Below the pieces are notes generated by a model. That model was not told where the DNA came from. It made no database searches and worked only from the letters and a program-made list of their open reading frames with translations. A stretch of 64,000 nt of DNA, taken from NCBI GenBank assembly GCA_963920765.1, contig OY987250.1, positions 3,472,001 through 3,536,000 on the forward strand. Direction: 5' to 3'. Position numbers and translations under genes: made by a program. This DNA comes from Ulota crispa (lineage: Eukaryota > Streptophyta > Bryopsida > Orthotrichales > Orthotrichaceae). Below, one piece after another: positions 46,742 to 57,438 of the stretch. Each line of letters starts with the position of its first letter. Position 1 is the stretch's first letter.

Positions 46742-48687
46742 ATGGCGGCCTTAATCTATGCAGGAGGCCGCACAATGCAATGCACGCTTCACGGTGTCGG
46801 TAGCAGCAGCCACAAGCGCGCGCAATTTGTACAAGAGCAAAGATTAGTGATGTCGTCTGGCAGAAATTTATCAACAGCAAGGATTCGTACTTCGGCAGCA
46901 ATTAAGCTTAGTGTTCGTAATTCCGTGGGAGGACCTCGGCAGAATTTAGCATTTGTAAAGCAGCAGAGCATTGGACGCGGGAGCTTTTTTCGAGGTTTTG
47001 TAAGCTTAGTTTTGTCGCAAAGGACGCCGAGGAGGTTGCGTGGTGGCGCTAGGGCTGCAATCAAGAAGAAGAAGAGTATTAAAGACGATATTAATGATTT
47101 GGAGATTAAGCTTAGTTCGCTTGAAGATGATCCCGCGCAACTGGCGGTGTCTCTGCCTCTTGGATTGGCGTCGTTTGAAGGATTGTTTCTGGTGAGCTGG
47201 CTGGCAAGTTTGCGAGGTTTATTACCTGGTTCGCGTGGTTTCTTTGCCGCAGCAGATCTTATCCTTTGTAGTGTAATGTTTGCGAATTGCGCTGTCGGAT
47301 GGTACGCTTTGGAGCACAGTCGCAGTGAAGTAGATGAATTGAAATCTAGTGGTAAAACGAAACGCAAGGCGGTTGGACCTGATTGGCTTAGCATCGCTGC
47401 CTCGTTGTTTCTAAGTTTTATTCCTTTCGCGAATTTATTTCTTTGGTTTAGAGTTGCAAGTAAACAACGACATTTGCCGGCTAAGGCACGAGCGGCCGTT
47501 GCTGCGAACGGTTTGATTTATGAAGGCCCGCGGTTTTTCGCGCTTCTTTTGTTGTTGAGCGGTGGAATGCGACTTTTCTTTCAAGTAGGTCTTATAAGCA
47601 ATATCGCATTGTTTTTCGGCGCGCTGCATCGGCCTTTTGAGGAGGCGCGCATCAAGAACGAGAAAGTGCTTCTGGAAGTTTCCAGAGTGAAGAAAATCGG
47701 CGTTAAGAAGGGACCAGAAAAGGCCAAGGAAATTAGTGCGGAGGAAAGAGAAAGTATCGCGCGCTTGAAAGAATTGGAGGAATTCGACATGTTGCTAGCT
47801 CAAAGTAATTACTCGTCTTCGGCTTCTTCTGGAGAGAGTAAGTTTCAGTTTCTTCCCCTTCTCTTGAACACGACAAGAATTCTTGTAAATCATGTCAATC
47901 CAAAGAGGTTCTCGATCTCTGCCTGCCAAAATATGAGTCACCTTTGTGGCTACTCCGAAGTTTAGAAAAGTTTGTATTATACACGAAATTGTCATCATGG
48001 AAACATCTGTTTTTATATGTGGAAACTAATGGCTGCATGTTGCACTAGTATACTAACGAATAGTGATCCCAAATATGATTTTTACTTTTAGCTCAAGGTC
48101 CTAAATACACTGCTAAAAAGCTAAAATTTTCAAATTTTACACTGTAAAGTTCAAAAGTTTTTAGCTGCATAAATATTTTGGTAGCAATCATGCGAAATGT
48201 AGCCAGTTTAAAGATTGCTGTTAAACGATTGTTGTGAACTTGGTTGAGTGTATCCTAAGAATTTGGGGTAATAAATGGACGCGATTGTCAATTGAACTAG
48301 AACATGGTTTTTATAGTGGTGGAGCATGTTGCCGTCATGAGAGTACATTCTTGCGTTAGTGTTTGGTAGGAAGAAAATGCATGCCCTTCATTTCACTTGT
48401 TTTGAATTCATTTCAGTTAGCATGATAGTGTAATGGCAGCGTCATTCTGAAGATTGTGTGTGGCTGGGAAAGCAGAAAAGCCCAAGGATTGGTCAGTAGG
48501 TGAGACCATGGAGTGGCTGGGACAGCAAGGGCTTGCAAGATACGCCTCGACGTTTGCAGAGAACAGCATCGACGGGGAGGTGCTTCTGCAGTTAACCAAC
48601 AACGATCTCCGTGATGAGCTTAAGATCCTAAGCTTTGGCGATCGAAAGAAGCTTGAGCTGCTTATCCGAGAGCTGAAGGGAAGCTAA
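46742..48687 (+). CDS. Predicted plastid membrane protein with C-terminal SAM domain; 2 exons, 435 aa
   Basis: I do not recognise a named family for the membrane part. Exon 1 is 46742-47837, ending at a consensus donor (GAGA/GTAAGT); exon 2 is 48476-48687, after an acceptor in GAAAGCAG, in phase. The first 110 residues are basic, rich in S, R and Q, with very few acids, fitting a plastid transit peptide. About four hydrophobic segments follow, near 134-160, 166-190, 214-238 and 264-295. A charged, lysine-rich helix-like region (300-350) leads to the SAM domain (about 367-435): DWSVGETMEWLGQQGLARYA, then NSIDGEVLLQLTNNDL and LGELL-like ending LELLIRELKGS. SAM domains mediate protein-protein or RNA contacts and polymerisation. 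Without splicing, exon 1 reads 42 more codons of unremarkable sequence to a stop at 47965. Function is unknown. Confidence 0.65.
48061..48197. mobile_element. Short inverted-repeat element, copy 1 of 2 (inside the SAM-gene intron)
   Basis: It starts TAGTGATCCCAAATATG and ends near ATTTTGGTAGCAATCA. The same sequence in the opposite orientation is at about 56812-56941, with matching phrases GATTGCTACCAAA, GAAAATTTTAGCTT and ATATTTGGGATCACT. The ends are imperfect inverses with a TAGTG start, as in hAT elements, but no target duplication is clear. Confidence 0.55.
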
Positions 48688-51600
48688 GTAACGAACATGT
48701 GTTGTAGTTATATGAGGACTTTGGAAATTTGGTACGACATTCTAATCATTCTTGTGCATACTATTGTTATTATTCATATAGGAGAATATTCTTCCCATTC
48801 TAATTTACGGCCCAGTTTATTGCTAGGACTTTTTACTTTAGCTGTGGTTTCAATTAGTACTCTTTAACTGGAGTGTAGTTGAATCATATGCTCTCTGTGT
48901 ATTTGTAAGCTCTGCGTAGTTCATTGAGTGGCAATGTGTATCAATTATCAAGAATTAGCAATGCTCGCATGGTTAGTGTGTGAACTTCTCTATCCTTTTG
49001 CACGTCATTAGTACAAACTGGTTAGAAGACCTAATGTGTATTGTTTACAAACGTTGCATTTATAATTGAAGAGAGGTTTGTTGTTTCATATATTGACTTT
49101 CTTTGGAAGCTCTCTTGACTAAGACTTGGTGATAGTAACTTGGCATCCAGGATAATTTAATCGACGAAAGCTTGAAGCTTAACTTTGCCGTAGCAGCGTT
49201 CTTACTCTGAGAGACTGCACAGATAGATCACCACAATATGATACGGCTCTCAAAACTTGGTACCTACCATATCGAATCAGTTGCAATGACATGTACATAG
49301 TAATAGAGAAGCACTAATTTGCACTCCCTTGAGTCGTCACCATAGTGATTGCTACAAGCTTCCTGTTGCAGTATGCAGATTGTGTTTCACCTTGCAAACA
49401 AGTAAATTTGCAGATATTGTGAGAAATTCACAGAATTATCATCTGGATGACTGTATGGAAAAGAATTGATAACCAAGCACTGTAATGGGCCACATTCATT
49501 AAGAACGTGCAACGGAGAATGTCGCTTGCGAGTTCACCGTCTGTGGCTACATGATTGATTTCTTAAAGGATTGTTCTTCAATGAACACTAGAAGCATATA
49601 ATCTTTCTCTGATTGCCTGCCAAATGTGCTTGCAGAGGTTGGAGGATCTTAAGCGGTTCATCGTGATCTGCCTGACAGATTTCATATATTTTTGAAACCG
49701 AAATATTCGAAAATTCATAAGAGAAATTTGTGACTCTCCAAGTGTCATCCTGGAGACGCATCACGGCAGCTGGAGAGGATTATTGATGATGAGCAGTTTG
49801 GTTCTCCTGACTAAGCTTATATCTGGTTTATCTATTATACAACAGTAAGGATATATGCTCTGGTGCAGTCATCCACGTTCAACACCTGCATTACGTTCCA
49901 TTTTAGGTAGACTCCGGGGACAGATTATTAATGATCTATTTCTCACTCTGAAGGTCAGACCTTTACCAAATTTTAACCTAACTTCATATCCTATAAATTC
50001 AGAAAGGACAAAAGGTGCTAATTTTTTTGAGGTGCAGTCCATTGTTCCACCATACCTTGCCAAGCGTAATTTTGCACCTACAACTCAAAACGAGTATGGC
50101 ATGCTCATCATCAACCATCAACACATCTTTGCTCTTCGGAACTTGAAAGTGCCTCAACTCCAGTGAACTTCTTGTAGATTGAAGATGAATTGGTAGTGGA
50201 CTTGTATAAATTTTAGGAGCCTTCTAATTGTTGCTTGAATCCTTATTTTTTAAAATTTATTACCAATTCTGCTTGTTTTATACACCTCAAATTTTGATAC
50301 CTATGGTCTCCCTTTCTTGGCTTTCATAATATGTAGCTGGTTTTAAACTTTGTGAGGAATTGCTTGTGTTAAAGGACTTGAATGAAAAATGGATATTTTT
50401 ATCTCCAATTCTACATACCATTTCACTTATTAAAACAATTCATGCCCAATTTTGGGTTGTAAAAATTGCAATTTGGGATACTATAGATAGAAGCAGGATA
50501 ATTTCCAATCTCCTTCCAAGTATGCTATATGAGCTAACGTCAAAATCCTCATTAGATTTGCAATGAAAGACAACGTTGTATTACTGTGCATGTGTGTCTT
50601 CAAATGACTTGTTCTTGCAAGAAATTAAGACTTGGTATCCTTCTCACACAATAGAGCTCACTTAGATAGGCAAGACCTATTAAGAAGTGTGGCACAAAAA
50701 ATCACCACATTGTGAATTAGGTAGATTTCTAATTGAGCAAATTTCTTTGGTAGTCATGATAGATTTTTTTTTTTTGAATCATATGTTAAAAATTTTCTTT
50801 TGAGCCTAGGTGAAGTCTAAGTATGACATTTGAGTAAAGTATGTAAAAATTGCAAGAGATCACAATTAGCATATAGATTTTCTAAAATTGATTTGTTAAG
50901 AATCAAACATTCTCCACTAAGTGCTAATGTATTAGTTAGTTTTATTAGAGCAAGCTTTTAGAAGCATTTGGCCATCTCACTTTTACCAAAATTTGTAACA
51001 AATCCTTCTTATAACAAAATAGAAATTGACCTCATCTATAATCAATATAAGAAGAACTTAATTAAAAGTGGTTCATAACAATTGCAAATAACACCATATT
51101 TGATCTTGAAGAGATCATCATAAAACTCACTCAAAATCACCATAATATTCTCAAAAATGCAAAATTTAGAAGTCCCAAAATCTATCATTTTTCCCAATTT
51201 AACAAATATGGTGTTAAATGTTCTAAATAATTGTAATTGAGACTCTTCATAATCATTGTACAATCGTTTAGGACATTTGCAATTGTTGTGAATCAATCAT
51301 TTAGGACACTTTTTTCTCTTGGTGAATTGGCACTTTATCTAGCCTTGAAAATTTGAGGGTGTAAGGCCTCAAGAGACTCAATGGTGGCTTATATACTAAT
51401 AATGTTTAAAATGCATGGGTGTGGTGTGGTACCAAGTGCCAATCTAAAAGCTGCTTCACCAATCAAGTTGAGAGGCCGTGGAATTGAGTGACCAAACTTT
51501 CTTAGGAGGCCAAAGAAATGAGCTGAAAATAACAATAGAGTATTGTTTTTGAAACCTTTGGCCACCCTTAACCCCTGAGCACCCTAGGGGCCAAAATATG

Positions 51601-52516
51601 GCCCTCTCGGTTTTGAAAAAATTCCTTGTTTGACTGTTATAATCTTTTCAATGGTACAGGGAAAGGACGTTAATTTTTTTGAATCTCTTTTAAATGATAA
51701 TTTGATTGAAATGAGTTCCAAAGGGTTGAATTTGAGTAAACTTGTGCTGTGCGCTCAGGCGTTAATATGAAGCCTCCACAAGACTTGAGGGGTACTAGTC
51801 CGCCAGTTGGAATCCGGAGGGGAACACTGCTGGGAACGAGCGGACTAGATGGATGCACACTCAACGAACAAGATCGCAACTACAAACTCTCATCCGTCCG
51901 ATCTCGGATGGGATGGGGATTGCCGCTTACGGGGGACCAACGTGGCGTCTCCACGAAACAGGAACAAGAGCAGAGCGCTGCCCTCGCAACCTTCACACAC
52001 ACACCCACACAGCCCCACCTCCACTTCTCACAACCAGCTCTGCTGTGGGACCCCATGCGCCATTGCTCCCTTCGCAAGCAGCAATTTGTCCATTCTGACC
52101 TGCACCTCACACTCCCCACCTCGCCCCCCTTCCCCTTCCTAACTTACCATTGCCGCCAACTCCCTCCCAATTTTCCAAACTCCTCTTCCCCTTCCCAGCA
52201 TCGCCACAACTCCAACACCCCTCACTTCCCCTTGCTCTGTTCCAATCAATCCAATCAAACGTCCACGCACACACTCGGAGTGCCGCCTTCCAATTCCACC
52301 TTCTCGCGCAATTTTCTCTTTATGTCACCGCCGTCTGTAGTCAATGCAGCACTGGGCCATATCCAGTTTTGCGGAAGGATAAGGTTGCTTTGAGTGCGAT
52401 TCCAAGCTGGTCGTGATTGCCAATTCGAGCGGGGAACGACAACATTGCAGCAAAGGAGGGGATGCAAACTCACGGGAGGTGAGATTAGACAGGATTGGGT
52501 GCCAAGCGGACGGGGG
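48688..52516. other. Intergenic region upstream of the prenyl diphosphate synthase gene
   Basis: The first few hundred bases are the 3' flank of the SAM-domain gene. 49.0-51.5 kb is AT-rich with short frames only; one of 103 codons at 49855 has no motif. A TTAA-bounded element lies at 51568-51765. From 51.77 kb to the synthase start the + strand is unusually C-rich (ACACACACCCACACAGCC, CTCCCCACCTCGCC) and probably holds its promoter and leader; long frames on both strands there reflect composition. Confidence 0.5.
51568..51765. mobile_element. Short TTAA-bounded inverted-repeat element
   Basis: TTAACCCCTGAGCACC at the left faces GCGCTCAGGCGTTAA at the right, with one or two mismatches, and TTAA forms both edges. 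It is 198 bp. The ends resemble but are not identical to those of the larger family (CCCCTGAGC in place of CCCCTAAAG), so it may be a sister subfamily. Confidence 0.55.
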
Positions 52517-55500
52517 ATGGCTATGGCAGCTGTGTCGTGTGCGGGGTTGTCGTCGCTGGCTATGGACTGCACCACCAGCGCCGCCTCCGCTCGCGACGTG
52601 AAGGCCACCACGAGCTTCAGCCGGGCAGCAATGGAGCCCTGCCTCGGATGCATGCATCCCTCCCGGTCTCGTAAACTCGGTAAAGCTGCAACCACCAGCT
52701 TGAAAGTCGACGTCGCCTCTTCCCGAAGACCGAACGAGGACAAGAGCCGCAGACGGCGCCTGGAGGTCGTCCAGCAAGCTGCCTCTCCTCCACCCACGTT
52801 GAGCTTCCCCGACCGAAATTCCTTGAAGAATTTGGACTCGGACGCCGTCCCTGGTAACCCAAATCCACCCTCTTCTCCATACACCAAAAATTTCATTCAA
52901 AATCTTGAAAACAGAGCGGTTCTTTGGTGTTTGAAATGTTGAGAATTGTAGGTTTTTGAGTCTGAAGTGTTGGGGATGATTTTTGTTGTTGTCAGAATTG
53001 AGTACTTCGTCAGGGCGGAAGGTTTTGAATGGTGGTGCAGCCTCGCCTTTAGAGAGAATTGAAGCAAAGCCGAAACTCAACCTAGCAGAGTTAGTGGCTC
53101 CTGTTGCAGAGGACTTGCTGCTTTTGAACGATAACTTGCAAAAGGTTTGTACTTTTTGCTCTCTCTCGCCTTGTGTGGTGGTTTGTGTTTTTGTCGGTAT
53201 TATCATACCCAAATGAGTCCTGGTTGATTTAAAGGGATAAAATCGTGGATACCCTGAAGTTTGCAACATTTGGATAGATACCCCTGAAGTTTGCAACATT
53301 TGCATAGATACCCCTGAAGTTTGCAACATTTGCATAGATACCCCTGAAGTTTGCAACATTTGCATAGATAACCCTGAAGTTTGCAACATTTGCATAGATA
53401 CCCCTGAAGTTTGCAACATTTGCATAGATACCCCTGAAGTTTGCAACATTTGCATAGATAACCCTGAAGTTTGCAACATTTGCATAGATAACCCTGAAGT
53501 TTGCAACATTTGCATAGATACCCCTGAAGTTTGCAACATTTGCATAGATAACCCTGAAGTTTGCAACATTTGCATAGATACCCCTGAAGTTTGCAATATT
53601 TGCATACATACCCCTGCTTTTTCAGAAATTACACAAATACCCTTGGACCGAAAAATTTCAGGTGTTTGTTTTTGTTGGGCATGCCACTTCCCCTCTTCCT
53701 TTGTGCGCACGTTGCTTCTTTTTTGTTTCATTACATTCCCTTCTTCAACAGTGGTCATGAAGGAAGTACGAGCACAACAAATAAAATGCCTAAAAATCAT
53801 GGTGGTCCATGGGTATTTGTGCAATTTCTGAAAGAGCAGGGGTATCCATGTAAATATTGTAAACTTGAAAAGGCATCTATGAAATTTTCCCTTGATTTAA
53901 TGCTATATTGTGGAGATTTTGACTGACGATGGGCCTGCTGCAGATTGTGGGAGCGGATAACCCTATGCTCATGGCAGCAGCAAAGCAAATATTTGGCGCT
54001 GGTGGCAAGCGAATGAGGCCTGCCTTGGTTTTTCTCGTTTCTAGAGCAACTTGCGAGCTTTCTAACATACAGTACGTCTGGGGTCTCTTGCTCTTGCGTT
54101 AATACATGCAACGTTTTGTGTCTACATTTTCCCTACTACTCCCTTTTTTTTTCTAAAAGTTTGCACTTTGTTGGGAATTTTGATCAATTGATTTATTTTG
54201 TGCTTGTCTTCATCAGGGAGCTGCGGCCACAGCACAGACGCCTAGCAGAAACGACCGAAATGATCCATACAGCTAGCTTGATTCATGACGATGTTTTAGA
54301 TGAAAGCGATACAAGACGTGGTATGACGCACATGCACTGCTTGCTCAATAAAAATTGCAATAGGGGATTCTGTAATTAAAGTCTGGTTACAAGTCACGAT
54401 ATGAATTAATTAGGGTTGGGTGAGCAGGAGGTTTGTACTATTGTCAGTAGAATAATGAATTTGTGTACGTATGTCCCCATCTTTGGAGCCTAATTTCGGT
54501 GGCTATTCTACAGGCAAGGAAACTGTTCACCAAACGTTTGGAACTCGGATTGCTGTTCTAGCCGGAGACTTTATGTTTGCGCAAGCTTCTTGGTATCTGG
54601 CAAACCTCGACAACCTCGAAGTTATCAAGCTAATTAGTCAGGTAAGCAGAGTTTCTACTAACCTGATGTGTTAATTTACCTTCACAAATCTACAACCTCT
54701 CGCATAACCGTCTGAGTCACATCTGCCTCTTTCAGTACTTGAATGTTTCATACCTTTCACCTCGAGATTTTGCTGGAATTAGATGACTGCACTTCATTTC
54801 TCCTCACTAAAACAGTAGAAAGAAAACCCTCGTTTTCAGCAAGCTAATTATAACACCTTCTTAAGGCAGTTTTTAATGTAGTCCCCCTGCCGAAAGTAGG
54901 TCTTCTGGAATACCTTGGTGCTTGGTTAACGTCAACCTTTGTAACAAAAACAATTGGATAGGATCATAGTCCCACTCCCCTTCTGCTTGAAATGTGTATT
55001 ATGAGCTTGGTTAAGGTCATGTGCTTGCTTACGATCAACCGCTTGCTTTTTGTCAATGCCCATTTTGACTTATTAACTAGAAAGGCGTCTAGTTAGTAAA
55101 CCATAAACAGTAAACCAGAAACATAGGTGGGAAAGCACCTCCAGAGTCTGCAACCACCAGAACTAGGGGAAGTAATGCAAATGGAGTGCTCGTTTGTGAT
55201 CAGTGTTTGGACATGGTTAACATTTTTCTAGCCTAGCCTAAAATCTTGACATTTCCAAGCACCACTGTACCTCGTTTGGAGTGGATTTTTGTGCAGAGAT
55301 GTGTCCTACATTTCCAGTTGTTGTTGAATTGTTTTTTGAGTCACATCTGCCTCTTTCAGTACTCGAATGTTTCATACCTTTCAGCTCGATATCTTACTGG
55401 AACTAGTAAACTGCACTTGGTTTTTCTTCACTAAAACAATAGAAAGAAGACCCTCTTTTTCAGCAAGCCAATTGTAACACCTTCTAAGGCATTTTTTAAT

Positions 55501-56191
55501 GTAGTCCCTGTCGAATGTGGAATATCTTTTCTGGAGTGGTTTTTTTGCAGAGATTTGTCCGATATTTCCAAGTGTTGTTGAATTGTTTGTTGGACCTGTT
55601 TGTGGATTGGCGAACTTAGCTAATGGTTGTGGTGTGGAACAGGTGATAAAGGACTTCGCAAGTGGGGAAATCAAGCAAGCACAATGCTTGTTCGACACAG
55701 ATGTGACACTGGAGGATTACTTAGACAAGAGCTACTACAAAACAGCATCGTTGATAGCATCCAGCACGAAATCAGCTGCGATTTTCAGTGACTGCAGTGC
55801 GAGTGTGTGCACCGACATGTTCGAGTACGGGATGCACTTGGGCCTGGCATTTCAGGTGGTGGACGACATCCTGGATTTCACGCAGACGTCGGAGCAGCTC
55901 GGCAAACCAGCCGGGAGCGACCTCTCAAAGGGAAACCTGACGGCGCCCGTCTTGTTCGCTTTAGAACAAGAACCCGCGCTTCGAGAGCTCATCGACACGG
56001 AGTTCACGGAGGAGGGGTCGCTGGAAGCGGCGGTGGCGCTCGTGCACCGCGGCGGCGGCATCGACAGAGCTCGTGAGCTGGCGCAGCAGAAAGGCGACCT
56101 GGCTCGGTCGTCGCTGGAGTGCTTGCCTGCCGGCGTTGCCAGGCAGTCCCTGGAGAGCATGGTGGATTACGTGCTGGATCGCCTCTTCTAG
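52517..56191 (+). CDS. SPS: Polyprenyl (solanesyl-type) diphosphate synthase, plastid-targeted; 6 exons, 464 aa
   Basis: A trans-prenyltransferase that extends prenyl diphosphates with isopentenyl diphosphate; the sequence fits the solanesyl type that supplies the plastoquinone side chain. Exons: 52517-52853, 52996-53144, 53944-54071, 54217-54320, 54514-54641, 55643-56191; all GT-AG and in phase. I chose the ATG at 52517 ([11 protein letters not shown]), which starts a long S, A and R-rich transit-like region of about 110 residues. Motifs: [20 protein letters not shown], the first aspartate-rich motif DDVLD (229-233) in [35 protein letters not shown], and the second motif DDILD (356-360) in [12 protein letters not shown], with [16 protein letters not shown] after it. 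The end VDYVLDRLF is typical. Intron 2 holds a transposon with a minisatellite, intron 5 an internal duplication, and the 3' end is repeated just downstream. Chain length cannot be fixed by eye. Confidence 0.93.
53233..53891. mobile_element. Mutator-like foldback element in SPS intron 2, with 9-bp duplication
   Basis: TTGATTTAA occurs at 53224-53232 and 53892-53900, immediately outside ends reading AGGGATAAAATCGTGG and ATGAAATTTTCCC. The family phrases ACAAATACCCTTGGACC and GGGCATGCCACTTCC on the left are mirrored by GGTCCATGGGTATTTGTG on the right. The left arm is lengthened by a 30-bp tandem array (53251-53610). Non-autonomous. Confidence 0.85.
53251..53610. repeat. 30-bp minisatellite, 12 units, inside the Mutator-like element
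   Basis: Twelve head-to-tail copies of a 30-bp unit that runs CCCTGAAGTTTGCAACATTT then GCATAGATA and one variable base. The main variation is C or A at the first base: units 1, 5, 8, 9 and 11 have A, the rest C. The single-copy form of this unit is the subterminal arm of the host element. Because the unit is a multiple of three and lacks stops, it creates long but meaningless open frames. Confidence 0.95.
54713..55600. repeat. Direct duplication inside SPS intron 5
   Basis: A segment of about 200 bp starting TGAGTCACATCTGCCTCTTT occurs at 54713-54915 and again at 55337-55535. A second, shorter phrase (GCAGAGATGTGTCC, then TGTTGTTGAATTGTTT) occurs near 55292 and again near 55548. The copies differ by scattered substitutions. 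The intron has therefore grown by tandem duplication, and extra TTTTGCAG-type acceptor-like sites have been copied with it. Confidence 0.85.
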
Positions 56192-56532
56192 ATATTGCCT
56201 GTTTTGCAGCAGAGCTTTTACATGGCGAATTTGCCTCCCGTCTGTATCACTAGGTTCGAGCTCCCTTTTTTTTGCCCCTTATTCTTTTTCTCTCTTTCTC
56301 TCCTTGTGTAACTTAAATTCTTTATTTTTTGCCAAATGGCAAATGCATCTCCAGTATGAGCATTCGGTTTACAAGCTTCAAGTGTTGATCTGTAAGGTGG
56401 GTGGGGTTTGCATTGGTCTTTAAACTGGCTAAGTTTCGCAAGGTTGCTTCCAAATTTTTATGCAGCTAATAATCTTGTGAACTTCAGAGTGTTAAATTTG
56501 AAAATTTTAGCTTTTTAGCAGTGTTTTTAGCC

Positions 56533-56900
56533 GAGAGCACGGTGGATTACGTGCTGGATCGCCTCTTCTAGACTTGCCCCTGTTTTGCAGAGCTTTTTGT
56601 CCACCCCGTCTGTATCACTAGGTTCGAGCCCCCTTTTTTTTTCCTCCTTATTCTTTTTCTCGCTTTCCCCTTGTGTAATTTAAATTCTTTATTTTTGCCA
56701 AATGGCAAACGCATCTCCAGTATGAGCATTCGGTTTCTAAGCTTCAAGTGTTCGTCTGTAAGGTGGGTGGGGGACTGCAGTGGTTTTTGAACTGGCTAAA
56801 TTTTTGCAGGATTGCTACCAAATTTTTATGCTAACTAAATTTTTTGTGGACTTTACTTTGTTAAACTTGAAAATTTTAGCTTGTTAGGAGTTTATTTAGC
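56533..56900 (+). pseudogene. Duplicated 3' end of the SPS gene
   Basis: The sequence from the last dozen codons of SPS through its 3' flank (from 56153) is repeated 380 bases downstream. The copy reads [16 protein letters not shown] where the gene has [16 protein letters not shown], then shares CTGTATCACTAGGTTCGAGC, GCCAAATGGCAAA and CAGTATGAGCATTCGGTTT. It has no upstream exons, so it is a terminal fragment and not a gene. Confidence 0.9.
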
Positions 56901-56941
56901 TACTTGAGCTAAAAGTGAAAAATCATATTTGGGATCACTGA
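56812..56941. mobile_element. Short inverted-repeat element, copy 2 of 2
   Basis: Reverse-orientation copy of 48061-48197. It begins GATTGCTACCAAATTTTTAT and ends ATATTTGGGATCACTGA. Part of the same repeat is also present at about 56455-56530, at the junction of the SPS 3'-end duplication, so the repeat borders both copies of that duplication. Confidence 0.55.
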
Positions 56942-57096
56942 GTGGGGAGGGAAGGGGGTGAGGGTTTTACTGGCGGCCAATTGTGTGTCAGTCAGTGAGG
57001 TCTGGTTTGACACATCCAGGTTGTAGCTGAGATTTAGTTGAAGTTCGAAATTGGTGTCTGATTATTGTACGCGAAAGTCTGAAGTGTTTAAAGTTA

Positions 57097-57438
57097 CTGG
57101 ATATTTGTATGGGTACCCCTGAAGTTTGTTATATTTGTATAGATACCCCTGGTTTTTCAGAAATTGCACAAATATCTTTGGACCATAATTTTTAGGCGTT
57201 TGTACTTTTGTGCATGCCACTTTTTTCTCCCTTGTGTGTACGCTGCTTCTTTTTTGTTCTATTGCACTCCTTGCTTTAACATTGGTCATGAAGGAGGTAG
57301 CATGCATAATAAGACAAACTCCTGACAATTACGGTCCAAGGGTATTTGTGCAATTTTTGAAAAACCAGGGTTATCTATACAAATATAGCGAACTTCAGGG
57401 GTATACAAATATGATAAATTTTAGGGGTACCCATAAAA
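57097..57438. mobile_element. Mutator-like foldback element, short copy with 9-bp duplication
   Basis: TTAAAGTTA occurs at 57088-57096 and 57439-57447, directly outside sequence of the same family as 53233-53891. Family phrases include GGTACCCCTGAAGTTTG, TTGTGCATGCCACTT, GGTCCAAGGGTATTTGTG and CTTCAGGGGTAT. The outermost GGGAAAATTTCATGG terminus is altered in this copy. It lacks the minisatellite. Confidence 0.75.

Noticed and set aside
47838..47965. C-terminal 42 codons of the unspliced frame in the plastid membrane protein gene
   Set aside because: They follow a consensus donor (GTAAGT) and have no resemblance to the rest; splicing to the SAM exon is phase-correct.
51749..52393. A 214-codon + strand frame and overlapping frames on both strands upstream of SPS
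   Set aside because: It opens with GTG, is proline/serine-rich from C-rich DNA, overlaps other equally long frames, and lacks motifs; it most likely lies in the promoter and leader of SPS.
53251..53610. Regular repeat array that could suggest a CRISPR
   Set aside because: The units are contiguous with no unique spacers, the genome is eukaryotic, and the unit derives from a transposon arm.
53229..53824. Very long minus-strand frames made of a 10-residue repeat (up to 499 codons), resembling a repeat protein
   Set aside because: They are translations of the 30-bp minisatellite in SPS intron 2. The unit length is a multiple of three without stops, so open frames are expected by construction.
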